A stretch of DNA of 64,000 nucleotides from Fictibacillus phosphorivorans (GCF_023715845.1 NZ_JAMBOR010000016.1:23772-87771); one strand, 5' to 3'. Positions 37,314 to 46,029 are shown, counted from the first letter of the stretch. The notes: a model not told the origin generated them from the letters alone. Made by a program: numbers and translations.

Positions 37314-37847
37314 ATGGATAATCAACAAAAACAAAGAATCGGTTCTATCATTCAAGCCATTGGAACGGTTCTATCTGCTTATGCGAATTCACCTAATAGA
37401 TATCTAAGTACTACTTTCCTTGATGATCTAGATGTTATCGGAAATGCTCTGCAAGCAACAGGTAACGCATTGATAGCTGATGGACAGGAACCCTTGACTT
37501 TAAGCAGGATTGGAAATGAAGTACAAGCTGTGGGAAACACCACTGTTATTGCAGGAATGATCACGCCATTTGAAGATAGAACGAAACTAATTCTTAATAT
37601 TAAAGGGAACTTGCTGCAATCATTTGGAGCAGGGGTTGTACTTGGAGATGAACTAGAGGATGAACCTTCATTGAGTAAAGCCATAAATGTAATTTCAAAT
37701 ATTTTACAGTCCGTCGGAAACGCATTACAAGCGCTTGGAGGAAAATATAAGTTGGATCATCCTTATGGTGACCAACAATACGCAGAGACTTTAAATTTTG
37801 TAGGAAGCTGGATTCAAGCAACGGGAGCAGTGCTTTCAACATTATAA
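37314..37847 (+). CDS. DUF6944-type repetitive protein
   Basis: 177 residues made of imperfect repeats of the form IG.IIQAIGT, GNALQATGNAL, GNEVQAVGN, GNLLQSFGAG, NILQSVGNALQALG and GSWIQATG, spaced about 25-35 residues. The Gly-Asn-x-hydrophobic-Gln pattern matches DUF6944 repetitive proteins of Bacillaceae, whose role is unknown. No signal peptide is evident. ATG at 37314 has only a weak SD (GATGGGAA). It follows the hydrolase gene by 67 bases on the same strand. Confidence 0.7.
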   Translation: MDNQQKQRIGSIIQAIGTVLSAYANSPNRYLSTTFLDDLDVIGNALQATGNALIADGQEPLTLSRIGNEVQAVGNTTVIAGMITPFEDRTKLILNIKGNLLQSFGAGVVLGDELEDEPSLSKAINVISNILQSVGNALQALGGKYKLDHPYGDQQYAETLNFVGSWIQATGAVLSTL

Positions 37848-37874
37848 ATTAATAAAGAAAGGAGGAAATCAAGC

Positions 37875-38014
37875 ATGAAAATCTATGAAAAACAAATAAA
37901 AAATACATAGAAGAGAATAGTCCTTCTGCTGAATATTATCATTTATCAGTGTCCTGTCACTAAGTAGAAGAAGCTGAATCAGCAATGAATGATAGAAGAA
38001 ATTATAGACTCTAG
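37875..38014 (+). pseudogene. Decayed small gene (frameshift plus internal stop)
   Basis: ATG at 37875 follows a textbook AAAGGAGG by ten bases, but the frame stops after 11 codons. A one-base shift in the A-run at about 37899-37903 joins it to an open stretch beginning KYIEENSPSAEYYHLSVSCH, which meets TAA at 37961. The same frame continues VEEAESAMNDRRNYRL to a stop at 38012. The strong SD and coding-like composition suggest a recently broken gene. It could also be non-coding sequence with a chance SD. Confidence 0.4.
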
Positions 38015-38048
38015 AGTAGGGAGAGTAGTAAAGATAAGAAAATAAATA

Positions 38049-38086
38049 TTAACCAACCACATGACAATTATGAAAGGGTTGGTTAA
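38049..38086 (-). terminator. Terminator of AbrB-family permease gene
   Basis: The 10-bp stem TTAACCAACC / GGTTGGTTAA on either side of an 18-base loop with its own small CAT/ATG pairing is followed on the minus strand by a T-rich stretch. Confidence 0.8.
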
Positions 38087-38102
38087 TAAAGTTAATTATT
38101 AT

Positions 38103-39197
38103 TCATTTTAACTCTTTTTTCTTCAAGCTAAGTCCTAGAATAAGTTTTAATAGGGGAGGAACTGCAAAGAAGATGAATAGGATTCTGAATAATTGATAGC
38201 CTGTAATCATGGATACATCTGCTTCTAATTCATGTCCGATAATCCCCATTTGATCCGCGCCTCCAGGGGCAAGGCTTAAAAAACTGGTTATAGGTGAAAA
38301 GTGATACTGCCACATAAGCAAAAAGCTCATACCCAGTGAAATACACACTAACATTAAACTACTGAAAAGAGCGACAGGGATAATTTTCGCTTTATGTTTT
38401 AATTTTTCTGGTTTTAGTAATAAACCAATATACCCTCCGATCATAAATTGAGAGATATCTAGAATAAGAGAAGGAAGAGGAGGACCTTGTACACCTGATA
38501 CATTTAAGAAAGAGATCACTAGAATGGGTCCTAGTAAAAAAGCTGTGGGCAGATTAATCTTTTTCCCGATAAGAGCGGCTATCACAGAAATGGCAGCAAA
38601 TAAAAGAATCTTAGGGAAAAACTCCTGCTCTCCGCCATTTTGGATAACTCCCGAAGTCATTTCCATCCCTTCTTTAGAAAACAAAGGGCTAAAAATAAGA
38701 AAAGGAACAAAAAAGATAATCATAATAACCCTGATAACTTGAAAGAAGGTAACCGTAGTAATATCAATTCCTTTTGTTTCTTCGGCAAATGTTATGATCT
38801 GCGATAACCCACCTGGAATACTGCTAGTAAGAGCAGTGGGGAAATTAATATCGGTAATACGTGAAATTAAAAAAGCCATTCCCGTACATATGAATATAAG
38901 AAGAATGGTCATTAGTGCCATAGAGGGAAGTTTAGCTGTCATCGTAATAAGTGTATCCCGTGTAAAAGTAAGACCAATCGAGTAGCCAACTACAATCAAT
39001 CCTGTATTTCGTATTTGGATGGGCCAGTGAAGCTTGACTACTAGATTAGAAACAATTAAAACGGCTGTCATCGGTCCTAACAGCCATGGGATAGGAAACT
39101 TTAAAAAGGAGAATAAAAACCCACCGATTAAAGCGGACAAAAGAGCGATCGTTATTTGGTGAAGCTGACTCATATTTTCATCTGATATCTTCTTCAT
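38103..39197 (-). CDS. AbrB-family (PF05145-like) membrane protein
   Basis: 364 residues with about 10-11 helices arranged as two similar halves. The motif SSIPGGLSQI in the first half is mirrored by SLAPGGADQMG in the second, and each half ends with a hydrophobic helix pair. This is the duplicated AbrB membrane family (often misnamed as ammonia monooxygenase or the unrelated AbrB regulator). Probably a transporter, substrate unknown. ATG follows AAGAAGG. Two ACTATAGT palindromes 22 bp apart lie just upstream and may be its operator. Confidence 0.8.
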   Translation of the reverse strand: MKKISDENMSQLHQITIALLSALIGGFLFSFLKFPIPWLLGPMTAVLIVSNLVVKLHWPIQIRNTGLIVVGYSIGLTFTRDTLITMTAKLPSMALMTILLIFICTGMAFLISRITDINFPTALTSSIPGGLSQIITFAEETKGIDITTVTFFQVIRVIMIIFFVPFLIFSPLFSKEGMEMTSGVIQNGGEQEFFPKILLFAAISVIAALIGKKINLPTAFLLGPILVISFLNVSGVQGPPLPSLILDISQFMIGGYIGLLLKPEKLKHKAKIIPVALFSSLMLVCISLGMSFLLMWQYHFSPITSFLSLAPGGADQMGIIGHELEADVSMITGYQLFRILFIFFAVPPLLKLILGLSLKKKELK

Positions 39198-39216
39198 AAC
39201 AAAACCTTCTTTTGTA

Positions 39217-39247
39217 ACTATAGTATTTATGCTTTCTTACTATAGTA
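39217..39247. promoter_or_regulatory. Paired ACTATAGT palindromes upstream of AbrB-family permease
   Basis: The 9-mer ACTATAGTA occurs at 39217-39225 and 39239-39247, 22 bp (two helical turns) apart. Each copy contains the self-complementary ACTATAGT. They start 20 bp upstream of the permease start codon. A further inverted pair TATGCT/AGCATA (39228 and 39249) interleaves with them. This suggests binding of a dimeric repressor; the regulator is not identified. Confidence 0.55.
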
Positions 39248-39281
39248 TAGCATAAGGTTAACCTGACCAGTAGCAATTCGC

Positions 39282-39920
39282 TCAACTGGCTACTTTCTTT
39301 TTAACTTGTATCGTATCTAATATATGATCGATCCATCTTGAACAAAGATGAAAGAACCTTTGGTAGATAGGGCTTTGGATAAATGTATAGATAAAGGTGA
39401 AAACGAAAACTGGTCCACCGATCAATAACCCAATGATTAACACAAAGCATTCCATTAAAATTCTTACTCGACTGATCGAAATTCCCGTTTTTTCCGCTAG
39501 CGACAACATGAATCCATCTCTTGGTCCTGCTCCAATGCCAGCTGCAGAATACATGCCGCCGCCAATTCCCATCAAAACGATACCTAAACATAATATAAGG
39601 ACATCAAAAGGAAGACTTGATGCTTTTGGAAGCAGTTCAAAATATAAAAAAGTATCTACGAGCACCCCTACTAAAACAGCATTTAAAAATGTACCAATGT
39701 TTATGTATTTTCTATTAATCTTTAATGTTATGGAAATCAGAAATATGCCTACGATAATATTCCATGTACCGATCGAAAAGCCGAACTTATCAAAAAGTGC
39801 GACATTTAGAACATCCCATGGGCTAATCCCTAAATATTTCACTTGTATGGCTATTGCGATTCCATAACTGAAAATACATAGTCCGATCACAAAAAAACAC
39901 AACCTAATTCCATATCTCAT
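39282..39920 (-). CDS. YczE/YyaS-family membrane protein
   Basis: 212 residues with about five membrane helices and the family signature GIGAGPRDGFM near residue 130. B. subtilis YczE (about 215 aa) belongs to this group and affects lipopeptide production in some Bacillus by an unknown mechanism. The start is ATG at 39920, six bases after AGAGGT; an ATG six codons upstream has no SD. It lies directly upstream of the AbrB-family gene on the same strand, but the palindrome pair between them argues for a separate promoter. Confidence 0.8.
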   Translation of the reverse strand: MRYGIRLCFFVIGLCIFSYGIAIAIQVKYLGISPWDVLNVALFDKFGFSIGTWNIIVGIFLISITLKINRKYINIGTFLNAVLVGVLVDTFLYFELLPKASSLPFDVLILCLGIVLMGIGGGMYSAAGIGAGPRDGFMLSLAEKTGISISRVRILMECFVLIIGLLIGGPVFVFTFIYTFIQSPIYQRFFHLCSRWIDHILDTIQVKKKVAS

Positions 39921-40073
39921 TCGCAAACCTCTTTTCATAAGTAAGTGTATAAATTAATGAGATTATAAAGGAAACGCATATAAAAATAAACTTATATGAT
40001 TGATCGTTTTTAAAAGGAATAAAAGGACCTATGAGAAAAGGTTAAGTAAATAAATAAAAAAGGGAGAATTGAC

Positions 40074-40517
40074 ATGGAATTTATCGTTGATGCAAGTGAA
40101 CATTATTTAGATGAGTTAACTGAAATGGGTGTAGACCTCTGGCCGGACAATGATTTCCACGAGTTGAGAAAGGAGTTTTCAGAACTCATTCATTCATCCA
40201 AAGATAAGGTGTTCTTATATATTAAGGATAAAAAATCTTTAGCATTTATTCATGTTTCCATAAGAAGTGATTACGTAGAAGGGGCGGATTCGAGTCCAAC
40301 AGGTTTTGTGGAAGGAATTTATGTGTCGTCCCCTTATAGAAGACAAGGCATATCCAAAAAACTTTTGATTAAAGCCGAAATATGGCTTAAGAGCAAAGGT
40401 TGTACCCAAATCGGTTCAGATATTGAAATCCATAATAAAACAAGCTATCTGTTTCATACGCAAGTTGGATTTAAAGAAGCAAATCGGCTGATTGCATTTA
40501 TTAAAGATATTAGTTGA
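40074..40517 (+). CDS. GNAT acetyltransferase resembling aminoglycoside 6'-N-acetyltransferases
   Basis: 147 residues, single GNAT domain. The sequence AFIHVSIRSDYVEGADSSP followed by GFVEGIYVSSPYRRQGI is the pattern of chromosomal AAC(6')-I enzymes: a DYVEGA acceptor-side strand, then EGIYV and the acetyl-CoA loop RRQGI. The C-terminus (GCTQIGSDIE, TQVGFKEANRL) also fits. An acetyl-CoA dependent aminoglycoside-modifying activity is therefore plausible, though many such chromosomal genes have other natural substrates. ATG follows AAAGGGAG. Monocistronic. Confidence 0.75.
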   Translation: MEFIVDASEHYLDELTEMGVDLWPDNDFHELRKEFSELIHSSKDKVFLYIKDKKSLAFIHVSIRSDYVEGADSSPTGFVEGIYVSSPYRRQGISKKLLIKAEIWLKSKGCTQIGSDIEIHNKTSYLFHTQVGFKEANRLIAFIKDIS

Positions 40518-40555
40518 TTAGTCGTTCAACTGTTTCTAACCTTTTATCTTCTCGG

Positions 40556-40828
40556 TTAAAGAATGAATAATAATGATGGCAACCACATAGAAAGAAACAC
40601 AATAAATAAACCGAAAAGGATATAAAGAAAAACGTTCAACCTGATTCTGTCCTTTTTATTTGAATAAAAAAGTTTCCATGTCCCTAAAAAAATAAATAAC
40701 AGTCCGGTTAGAAAAGTAAGTAATGAAATCATCCCGCTTGTTTTTAATACCTGGATGCCAACAGTTAAAGTAATTACAATAAATAAGAGAATGAAGATCT
40801 TAGGCGCCACCCTACTTTTCAGCTTCAT
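40556..40828 (-). CDS. Small membrane protein (90 aa)
   Basis: 90 residues with three hydrophobic segments (about residues 10-27, 30-50 and 65-88) separated by a basic loop (SNKKDRIRLN). No recognised domain; similar three-helix proteins of unknown function are common in Bacillus. ATG follows GGAGGGA by six bases, a strong site. It converges on the acetyltransferase gene. Confidence 0.65.
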   Translation of the reverse strand: MKLKSRVAPKIFILLFIVITLTVGIQVLKTSGMISLLTFLTGLLFIFLGTWKLFYSNKKDRIRLNVFLYILFGLFIVFLSMWLPSLLFIL

Positions 40829-41062
40829 AATCTTCCCTCCAACCTAACATGGGAATGTCGTTCTCATGTTTTTTACATCACTGTCATTCTACTTCTCCAC
40901 CTCACTGAAAAGAAGGGTATAAGTACCTATTGCTAGGGGTTAAACGCTTCAAATATTTAAATCATTCATGTTCTTTACTTGCCCTTAATAAAATCAAATA
41001 AAGACTTTAAAGGATTCCACTCATGTCATACACCATATGAATTACTGCTGGGGGTGAATCGA

Positions 41063-42049
41063 ATGGCGGAACTACGTTATAATCCGCTATTGGACAGCTG
41101 GGTGATGGTATCTGCACGAAGACAATTTAGACCATATTTACCAAAAGATCATTGCCCATTCTGTCCAGGGTCGGGAAAAGTTCCTGACGACTATGATGTC
41201 CATGTCTTTCAGAATGATTTTCCAGTATTAAGTGCTGAACCTCCAGAACCTGAGGGTGTAGGCGGAAGCTTGTACCGTACCAGAGAAGCTGCAGGCAGGT
41301 GCGAGGTTGTTCTGTATTCTTCCGATCATCATGCGACGATTCCTAATCTGCCTAAATCACATATGAAAAAGGTGATTGACCTTTGGGCTGAAACTTTCGA
41401 CAAACTCGATAAGAATGAAAAACATCAATATGTAATGATTTTTGAAAATAGAGGAGAAGAGGTAGGCGTAACCATCACACATCCCCACGGTCAAGTATAT
41501 GCTTATCCTTTTATTCCACAAAAAGTGAAGATCGAACTGGAGAATTGTAAAAAGTACTTTCAAAAGACAGGAAGAAATATGTTTGATGATATCATTAAAG
41601 AAGAAAAACAATTCAACGAAAGAATCGTTCTAGAGAATGATTATTTCCTTGCATTTATTCCTTTTTTTACTGATACTCCGTTTGGCCTTTTTATTGTGAG
41701 TAAAGAAAACAAAACCGCATTGACTGATTTTACGGAAGAGGAAAAGAGCGCTTTAGGAGATATCCTTCAAGATGTAATCGGCGGTATGGACCATCTATTT
41801 GATTGTACCTTTCCATTTATGATGGGCATCCACGGCAGGCCGAGCAACTCAGAAAATGTTGAAAGCTATTATCGATTTCATATAGAGTTTTATTCTCCAA
41901 AACAAACGAAAGAAAAATTAAAACTAAACGCAGCTTCTGAAACAGCAGGATGGGCAGTCGCTATTCCTACAAGAGCAGAAGACAATGCGGTTTTACTTAG
42001 AAAAGCTATTCAAGTATTTTGGGAGAATGTCAGCTTAACAAATACTTAA
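41063..42049 (+). CDS. galT: Galactose-1-phosphate uridylyltransferase, class I (HIT-type)
   Basis: 328 residues. The N-terminal zinc-type motif CPFCPGSG is near residue 32 and the nucleotidylation site HPHGQ (in THPHGQVYAYP) near residue 147, both hallmarks of class I GalT. Exchanges UMP between UDP-glucose and galactose-1-phosphate in the Leloir pathway; some relatives act on other sugar phosphates. The start is ATG at 41063 after GGGGGTGA; the upstream in-frame extension lacks an SD. No galK, galE or sugar transporter is nearby, so its physiological substrate is uncertain. Confidence 0.85.
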   Translation: MAELRYNPLLDSWVMVSARRQFRPYLPKDHCPFCPGSGKVPDDYDVHVFQNDFPVLSAEPPEPEGVGGSLYRTREAAGRCEVVLYSSDHHATIPNLPKSHMKKVIDLWAETFDKLDKNEKHQYVMIFENRGEEVGVTITHPHGQVYAYPFIPQKVKIELENCKKYFQKTGRNMFDDIIKEEKQFNERIVLENDYFLAFIPFFTDTPFGLFIVSKENKTALTDFTEEEKSALGDILQDVIGGMDHLFDCTFPFMMGIHGRPSNSENVESYYRFHIEFYSPKQTKEKLKLNAASETAGWAVAIPTRAEDNAVLLRKAIQVFWENVSLTNT

Positions 42050-42071
42050 GAGTTATAGAAATAAATGATTC

Positions 42072-42101
42072 AAAGGCACTTTATTTAAGTGTCTTTTTTT
42101 T
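42072..42101 (+). terminator. Terminator after galT
   Basis: The hairpin AAAGGCACTT / AAGTGTCTTT has a 5-base loop and a run of Ts. Confidence 0.88.
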
Positions 42102-42243
42102 ATTCCTAGGATCTATTTCTCTAAACATTTATTAGTAAAGTGAAACAATTTTTTATTGACCATGATAGGGTATACAATATTTTTTTTATGTTAACCCTGA
42201 ATACGACTCTATTTTATTGATGGGGGGTCCTGGTCCTTAGCCG

Positions 42244-43914
42244 ATGAAAAATATGATGTTAGATGAACGAAATTTAATTTACATTGCACTATCGATCATT
42301 CTTCTCTATTTATCTCCCTTGTTCATATTAGGAGAGGATGCACATATTCGTGTTCATGATAATCTCGATTCCAACCTCGCTTGGTATAAAGTTTTAAAAG
42401 AAAGTGGGCAGATGTTTGGAGGAGTAGATGTAACAATTCCTCAGATCATTAATGGACTTCCCCGCAATGCACTTGGAACCGAATTTAGCGGAATCGTGTG
42501 GCTCCACGCTATATTTCCGACCATGGTCGCTTATCCGATCAGTCAAACCATTACAAGGTTTTTTGCTTTTTTAGGGATGTATATATTATTGAAAAAACAC
42601 TTCTTACCAGAGAAAAAGTATGCTGTAATCACGATTGGCACTGCTCTAGCTTTTGCTCTGACTCCTTTTTGGCCATCTGGAATGCTAAGCACACTTGGTA
42701 TGCCACTAGCCTTATGGGCATTTTTAAATATTCGAAAAGGTGAAAGACGTTGGAAGAACTATTTCGTTCTTGGTCTTTTGCCCCTTTATTCCAGTTTTGT
42801 TTTAGGCTTTTTCTTCTTTTTATTCGCTATGGGTATTTTCTGGCTAACGGATGTATTGAGAAAAAAAGGTTGGAACTGGCCGTTCTTTTTTTCAATCGTT
42901 TATATGACTTTCATTTTCCTTCTTGTCGAATACCGATTAGTGTATTCCTTTATTTATGATGATGAACCGAATACTCGAGATGAATATTTCCATGCAAGAT
43001 TGCCTTTGTGGTGGGTTACAAGGCTTACCTTTAAGAACTTTGTACTTGGGCATACGCATGTCATGACGGTCCATGGTTTATTCGTATTACTGGTTACTTT
43101 ACTCGCTTTCATCATTGTCATTTGGAAAAGACTTTGGAAGGAAGAAAAAGTCTTCGTTTTCCTGTTGGCATTAAACTTTGCGTTATCTGCATGGTATGCT
43201 TTTTGGTTCTATAAAGGCTGGCTGCCGCTGACCAAAAGATTTCATTTCATGGATACCTTTAATTTTGCAAGGTTTCACTTTTTACGTCCTTTAATCATTT
43301 ATATGGGTTTTGCTTTAGGCCTGAAAATCCTTTGGAACAATAAGGTACTTAAAACGACTATTCCTTATTTTCTTTTAGGGCAGATTATATTGCTATTTTT
43401 ATTTAATGATGAGATTATTCATCGAAAAAAACCTACTGTTCGAGAATTTTATGCACAAGAACTATTCCAGGACATTAAAAAGTACATCAATCGTCCTTTA
43501 GAAAGTTACAGGGTCGCAAGTATTGGAATCCATCCTGCCATCGCTCAATACAATGGATTTTACACGCTAGATACTTATAACAACTTTTATCCATTAACAT
43601 ACAAATACGCATTTCGGGAAATAATGGATAAAGAATTAGCAAAAAACAAGAAGCTGCGCACCTATTATGATGAATGGGGAGGACGCTGTTACCTATTCAT
43701 AGACCAGTTAGGAAAGCACTATATGTTCAAAAAAAACTCCAAGGAAACGCTAAAGAACGTCGAGTTAGATATGGAACCTTTCAAAGGCCTAGGGGGAGAA
43801 TATATTTTTTCAGCACTTCCTATTGAGAATGCTGCAGGAATAAAGCTTAAGTTAGAAAATGTTTTTGAATCTGATGCGGCAGCTTGGAAAATCTATTTAT
43901 ACAAAGCCAGGTAA
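42244..43914 (+). CDS. ykoS: YkoS-like (DUF6044) polytopic membrane protein
   Basis: 556 residues. About 11 membrane helices in the first 410 residues, then a ~140-residue extracytoplasmic-type C-terminal domain. An acidic first loop (GEDAHIRVHDNLDSN) near residue 30 is reminiscent of GT-C glycosyltransferase catalytic loops. Length and adjacency to a YkoT-like glycosyltransferase match B. subtilis ykoS-ykoT. Likely uses a lipid-linked sugar for envelope glycosylation. The ATG lacks a well-placed SD, so translation may begin at ATG 42253. First gene of a four-gene run. Confidence 0.78.
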   Translation: MKNMMLDERNLIYIALSIILLYLSPLFILGEDAHIRVHDNLDSNLAWYKVLKESGQMFGGVDVTIPQIINGLPRNALGTEFSGIVWLHAIFPTMVAYPISQTITRFFAFLGMYILLKKHFLPEKKYAVITIGTALAFALTPFWPSGMLSTLGMPLALWAFLNIRKGERRWKNYFVLGLLPLYSSFVLGFFFFLFAMGIFWLTDVLRKKGWNWPFFFSIVYMTFIFLLVEYRLVYSFIYDDEPNTRDEYFHARLPLWWVTRLTFKNFVLGHTHVMTVHGLFVLLVTLLAFIIVIWKRLWKEEKVFVFLLALNFALSAWYAFWFYKGWLPLTKRFHFMDTFNFARFHFLRPLIIYMGFALGLKILWNNKVLKTTIPYFLLGQIILLFLFNDEIIHRKKPTVREFYAQELFQDIKKYINRPLESYRVASIGIHPAIAQYNGFYTLDTYNNFYPLTYKYAFREIMDKELAKNKKLRTYYDEWGGRCYLFIDQLGKHYMFKKNSKETLKNVELDMEPFKGLGGEYIFSALPIENAAGIKLKLENVFESDAAAWKIYLYKAR

Positions 43915-43933
43915 ACAGCCAGGAGGTACTTTC

Positions 43934-44971
43934 ATGAAACAGCCAATCTTAACCATTGTTGTTCCTTGCTATAACGAGCAAGAAGTCTTGCCGATCACGA
44001 TTGATGCATTGGATGTTCTTCTTAAAAAAATGAAGACTGAGGAACTGATTTCTGATGACAGCAAGCTTTTATTGGTAGATGATGGAAGCAAGGATGAGAC
44101 ATGGTCTATCATTTATAAAGAAAGTTTAAGAAATGAAAATGTTAAAGGGTTAAAGCTCGCAGGAAATGTAGGACATCAGAACGCATTGCTGGCCGGACTC
44201 TTTACAGCAAAGGAGACGTCAGACTGTGTTTTATCGATCGATGCGGATCTACAAGACGATATCACGGTCATTCCTCAGTTTATTGAGCATTTTAATAAGG
44301 GCTGTGACATAGTTTATGGCGTCAGAAAAAAACGGGATTGCGATACCTTTTTCAAACGAAGTTCAGCTGAATTCTTTTATAAGTTCATGAACAGAATGGG
44401 TGTAAACCTCGTCTATAATCATGCTGATTTTCGGTTGATGAGTAAAAGAGCTTTAATTGAATTAGAAAAGTTTGAAGAAGTAAATATGTTCTTGCGAGGG
44501 ATCGTGCCACTAATCGGATATAAGTCTTCCTGTGTCTATTATGAAAGGAAGGAAAGACCTGCGGGAGATACAAAATATCCTCTAAAAAAAATGCTTTACT
44601 TTGCGTTTGATGGTATCACATCATTCTCTGTAACTCCAATACGTTTTGTACTCCTCACAGGGCTCATTTCATTTTTTGTTAGTTTACTGTTCGGTGTATA
44701 TTTCTTAGCCCTAAAGTTTGTCGGTCACACTGAAACTGGATGGACATCTCTTATTACATCCATTTGGCTGATCGGTGGACTCCAACTTATAGGAATCGGG
44801 TTAATCGGTGAATATATCGGTAAGATTTACAAAGAGTCTAAGAGAAGGCCGAAGTATATCATTGATACAGACTCTAATCACTTTACAAAGCCGCTTTCAT
44901 TAAAAAATACACAGAGAGTGAAAGATGAATCATATAATCTCAACCTTCGAAAACTTCCTGAAACCAACTAA
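43934..44971 (+). CDS. ykoT: Undecaprenyl-phosphate glycosyltransferase, GT2 family (YkoT/CsbB-like)
   Basis: 345 residues. N-terminal GT2 domain with VVPCYNEQEVL (start), LVDDGSKDETW and SIDADLQDD (the metal-binding DAD), followed by HADFRLMSKRA. Two membrane helices lie near residues 235-315. This is the architecture of bactoprenol glucosyl/GlcNAc transferases that load a sugar on undecaprenyl phosphate. The start is ATG at 43934, seven bases after AGGAGGT. The next gene is a GtrA flippase overlapping by 47 bases, a typical trio with YkoS. Confidence 0.9.
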   Translation: MKQPILTIVVPCYNEQEVLPITIDALDVLLKKMKTEELISDDSKLLLVDDGSKDETWSIIYKESLRNENVKGLKLAGNVGHQNALLAGLFTAKETSDCVLSIDADLQDDITVIPQFIEHFNKGCDIVYGVRKKRDCDTFFKRSSAEFFYKFMNRMGVNLVYNHADFRLMSKRALIELEKFEEVNMFLRGIVPLIGYKSSCVYYERKERPAGDTKYPLKKMLYFAFDGITSFSVTPIRFVLLTGLISFFVSLLFGVYFLALKFVGHTETGWTSLITSIWLIGGLQLIGIGLIGEYIGKIYKESKRRPKYIIDTDSNHFTKPLSLKNTQRVKDESYNLNLRKLPETN

Positions 44972-45359
44972 CTCGTTTTTTAAGTTCCTTGTTGTTGGAA
45001 TCATAAATACATGTATAGGGCTTACCGTCATCTTTTTTTTGTTGAACGTCCTACATACTGGTTATTGGCCTGCAACTTTTCTTGGTAATGCAATAGGTGC
45101 TGCTGTTAGTTATATCCTTAACCGTAAATTCACCTTTCAAAGTAAAACTTCTGTTGGCAAAAGCAGTTTAAAGTTTTTACTCGTTATTTTGATTTGTTAT
45201 TTTGGTGCCTATAGTCTCAGTGATCTAATCATTGATTCTGTATTTCAGCGATCTGCTCTTAAGATCCTTACTTCTGAAGATGCATCTGTTTTGTTAGGTT
45301 CTGCTTTATATACTTTCGCTAATTACCTGGGGCAAAAGTATTTTGTTTTTATCCGTTGA
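44925..45359 (+). CDS. GtrA-family flippase
   Basis: 144 residues, four membrane helices. FFKFLVVGIINTCIGLTV at the N-terminus and YILNRKFTFQSK after the second helix are the GtrA signature. Expected to flip undecaprenyl-phosphate sugar made by the upstream glycosyltransferase across the membrane. Its start is 47 bases inside the upstream gene in another frame, indicating tight coupling. Confidence 0.9.
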   Translation: MNHIISTFENFLKPTNSFFKFLVVGIINTCIGLTVIFFLLNVLHTGYWPATFLGNAIGAAVSYILNRKFTFQSKTSVGKSSLKFLLVILICYFGAYSLSDLIIDSVFQRSALKILTSEDASVLLGSALYTFANYLGQKYFVFIR

Positions 45360-45371
45360 GGTGAATATACT

Positions 45372-45950
45372 ATGAAACGTAAATTCTTATTGTTTTTAAG
45401 TGTAGCTTATACCATTTTCATGGCTTACCTTTGCTTTTATTATTTCACAAAAGGTGAGACTCACAACTATCAGGTAGCATTCGGCGGTATCTTATGCGGA
45501 GCGGTGCCCTTAGGCTTAATTCTTTTTACAAAGATAAAGTTTAATATGCCGATCATGCTTTCCTATTTTGCTTTTCTCTTTGCATCACAGTATTTAGGCT
45601 CCATTTTAGGCTTTTATCATCTAGGCTGGTGGGATACCTTTTTACATTTATTAAGTGGAGCACTGTTAGCATTTGTTGGTATAGCACTTTATGAACGAAT
45701 GACACACCAGGACGCAAGAAGTGAAATTTCTTCATGGCTTGTATTTCATTTTGTACTGTCCTTTTCTGTTTTTGGTGGGGTGGTATGGGAAATTTACGAG
45801 TTCAGCATGGATCAGTTCTTTGCGATGACTTTGCAAGGCGGAGGGAATTTCGATACGATGGTTGATCTGCTTGCTGATACTGCAGGAGGCTTACTTATCG
45901 CAATCATAGCGTTCATTAAAACAAAGAAAAAGTTTACTATATCTTCATAA
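45372..45950 (+). CDS. Integral membrane protein, DUF2238-like
   Basis: 192 residues with about five helices. Motifs GWWDTFLHLLSG, VVWEIYEFSMD and NFDTMVDLLADTAGG place conserved His, Glu and Asp as in the DUF2238 family, and resemble the gene at 35654-36271. Function unknown. It starts 12 bases after the GtrA gene and is the last gene before a terminator, so it probably takes part in, or at least is expressed with, the glycosylation cassette. RBS is GTTGAGGTG. Confidence 0.72.
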   Translation: MKRKFLLFLSVAYTIFMAYLCFYYFTKGETHNYQVAFGGILCGAVPLGLILFTKIKFNMPIMLSYFAFLFASQYLGSILGFYHLGWWDTFLHLLSGALLAFVGIALYERMTHQDARSEISSWLVFHFVLSFSVFGGVVWEIYEFSMDQFFAMTLQGGGNFDTMVDLLADTAGGLLIAIIAFIKTKKKFTISS

Positions 45951-45974
45951 CTAAGAACATCAAATGATTACACA

Positions 45975-46010
45975 AACACTTTGAGCAAAATCAAAGTGTT
46001 ATTTTTATTA
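45975..46010 (+). terminator. Terminator after ykoS-ykoT-GtrA cassette
   Basis: The 9-bp stem AACACTTTG / CAAAGTGTT has an 8-base loop and is followed by a T-rich tail. Confidence 0.88.
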
Positions 46011-46029
46011 AAAAATAGGTAAAAAACTA

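Noticed and set aside
42141..42180. Possible ECF-type (TGAAAC) or sigma-A (TTGACC) promoter upstream of ykoS
   Set aside because: No CGTC-like element at 16-17 bp from TGAAAC and no good -10 at the right distance from TTGACC.
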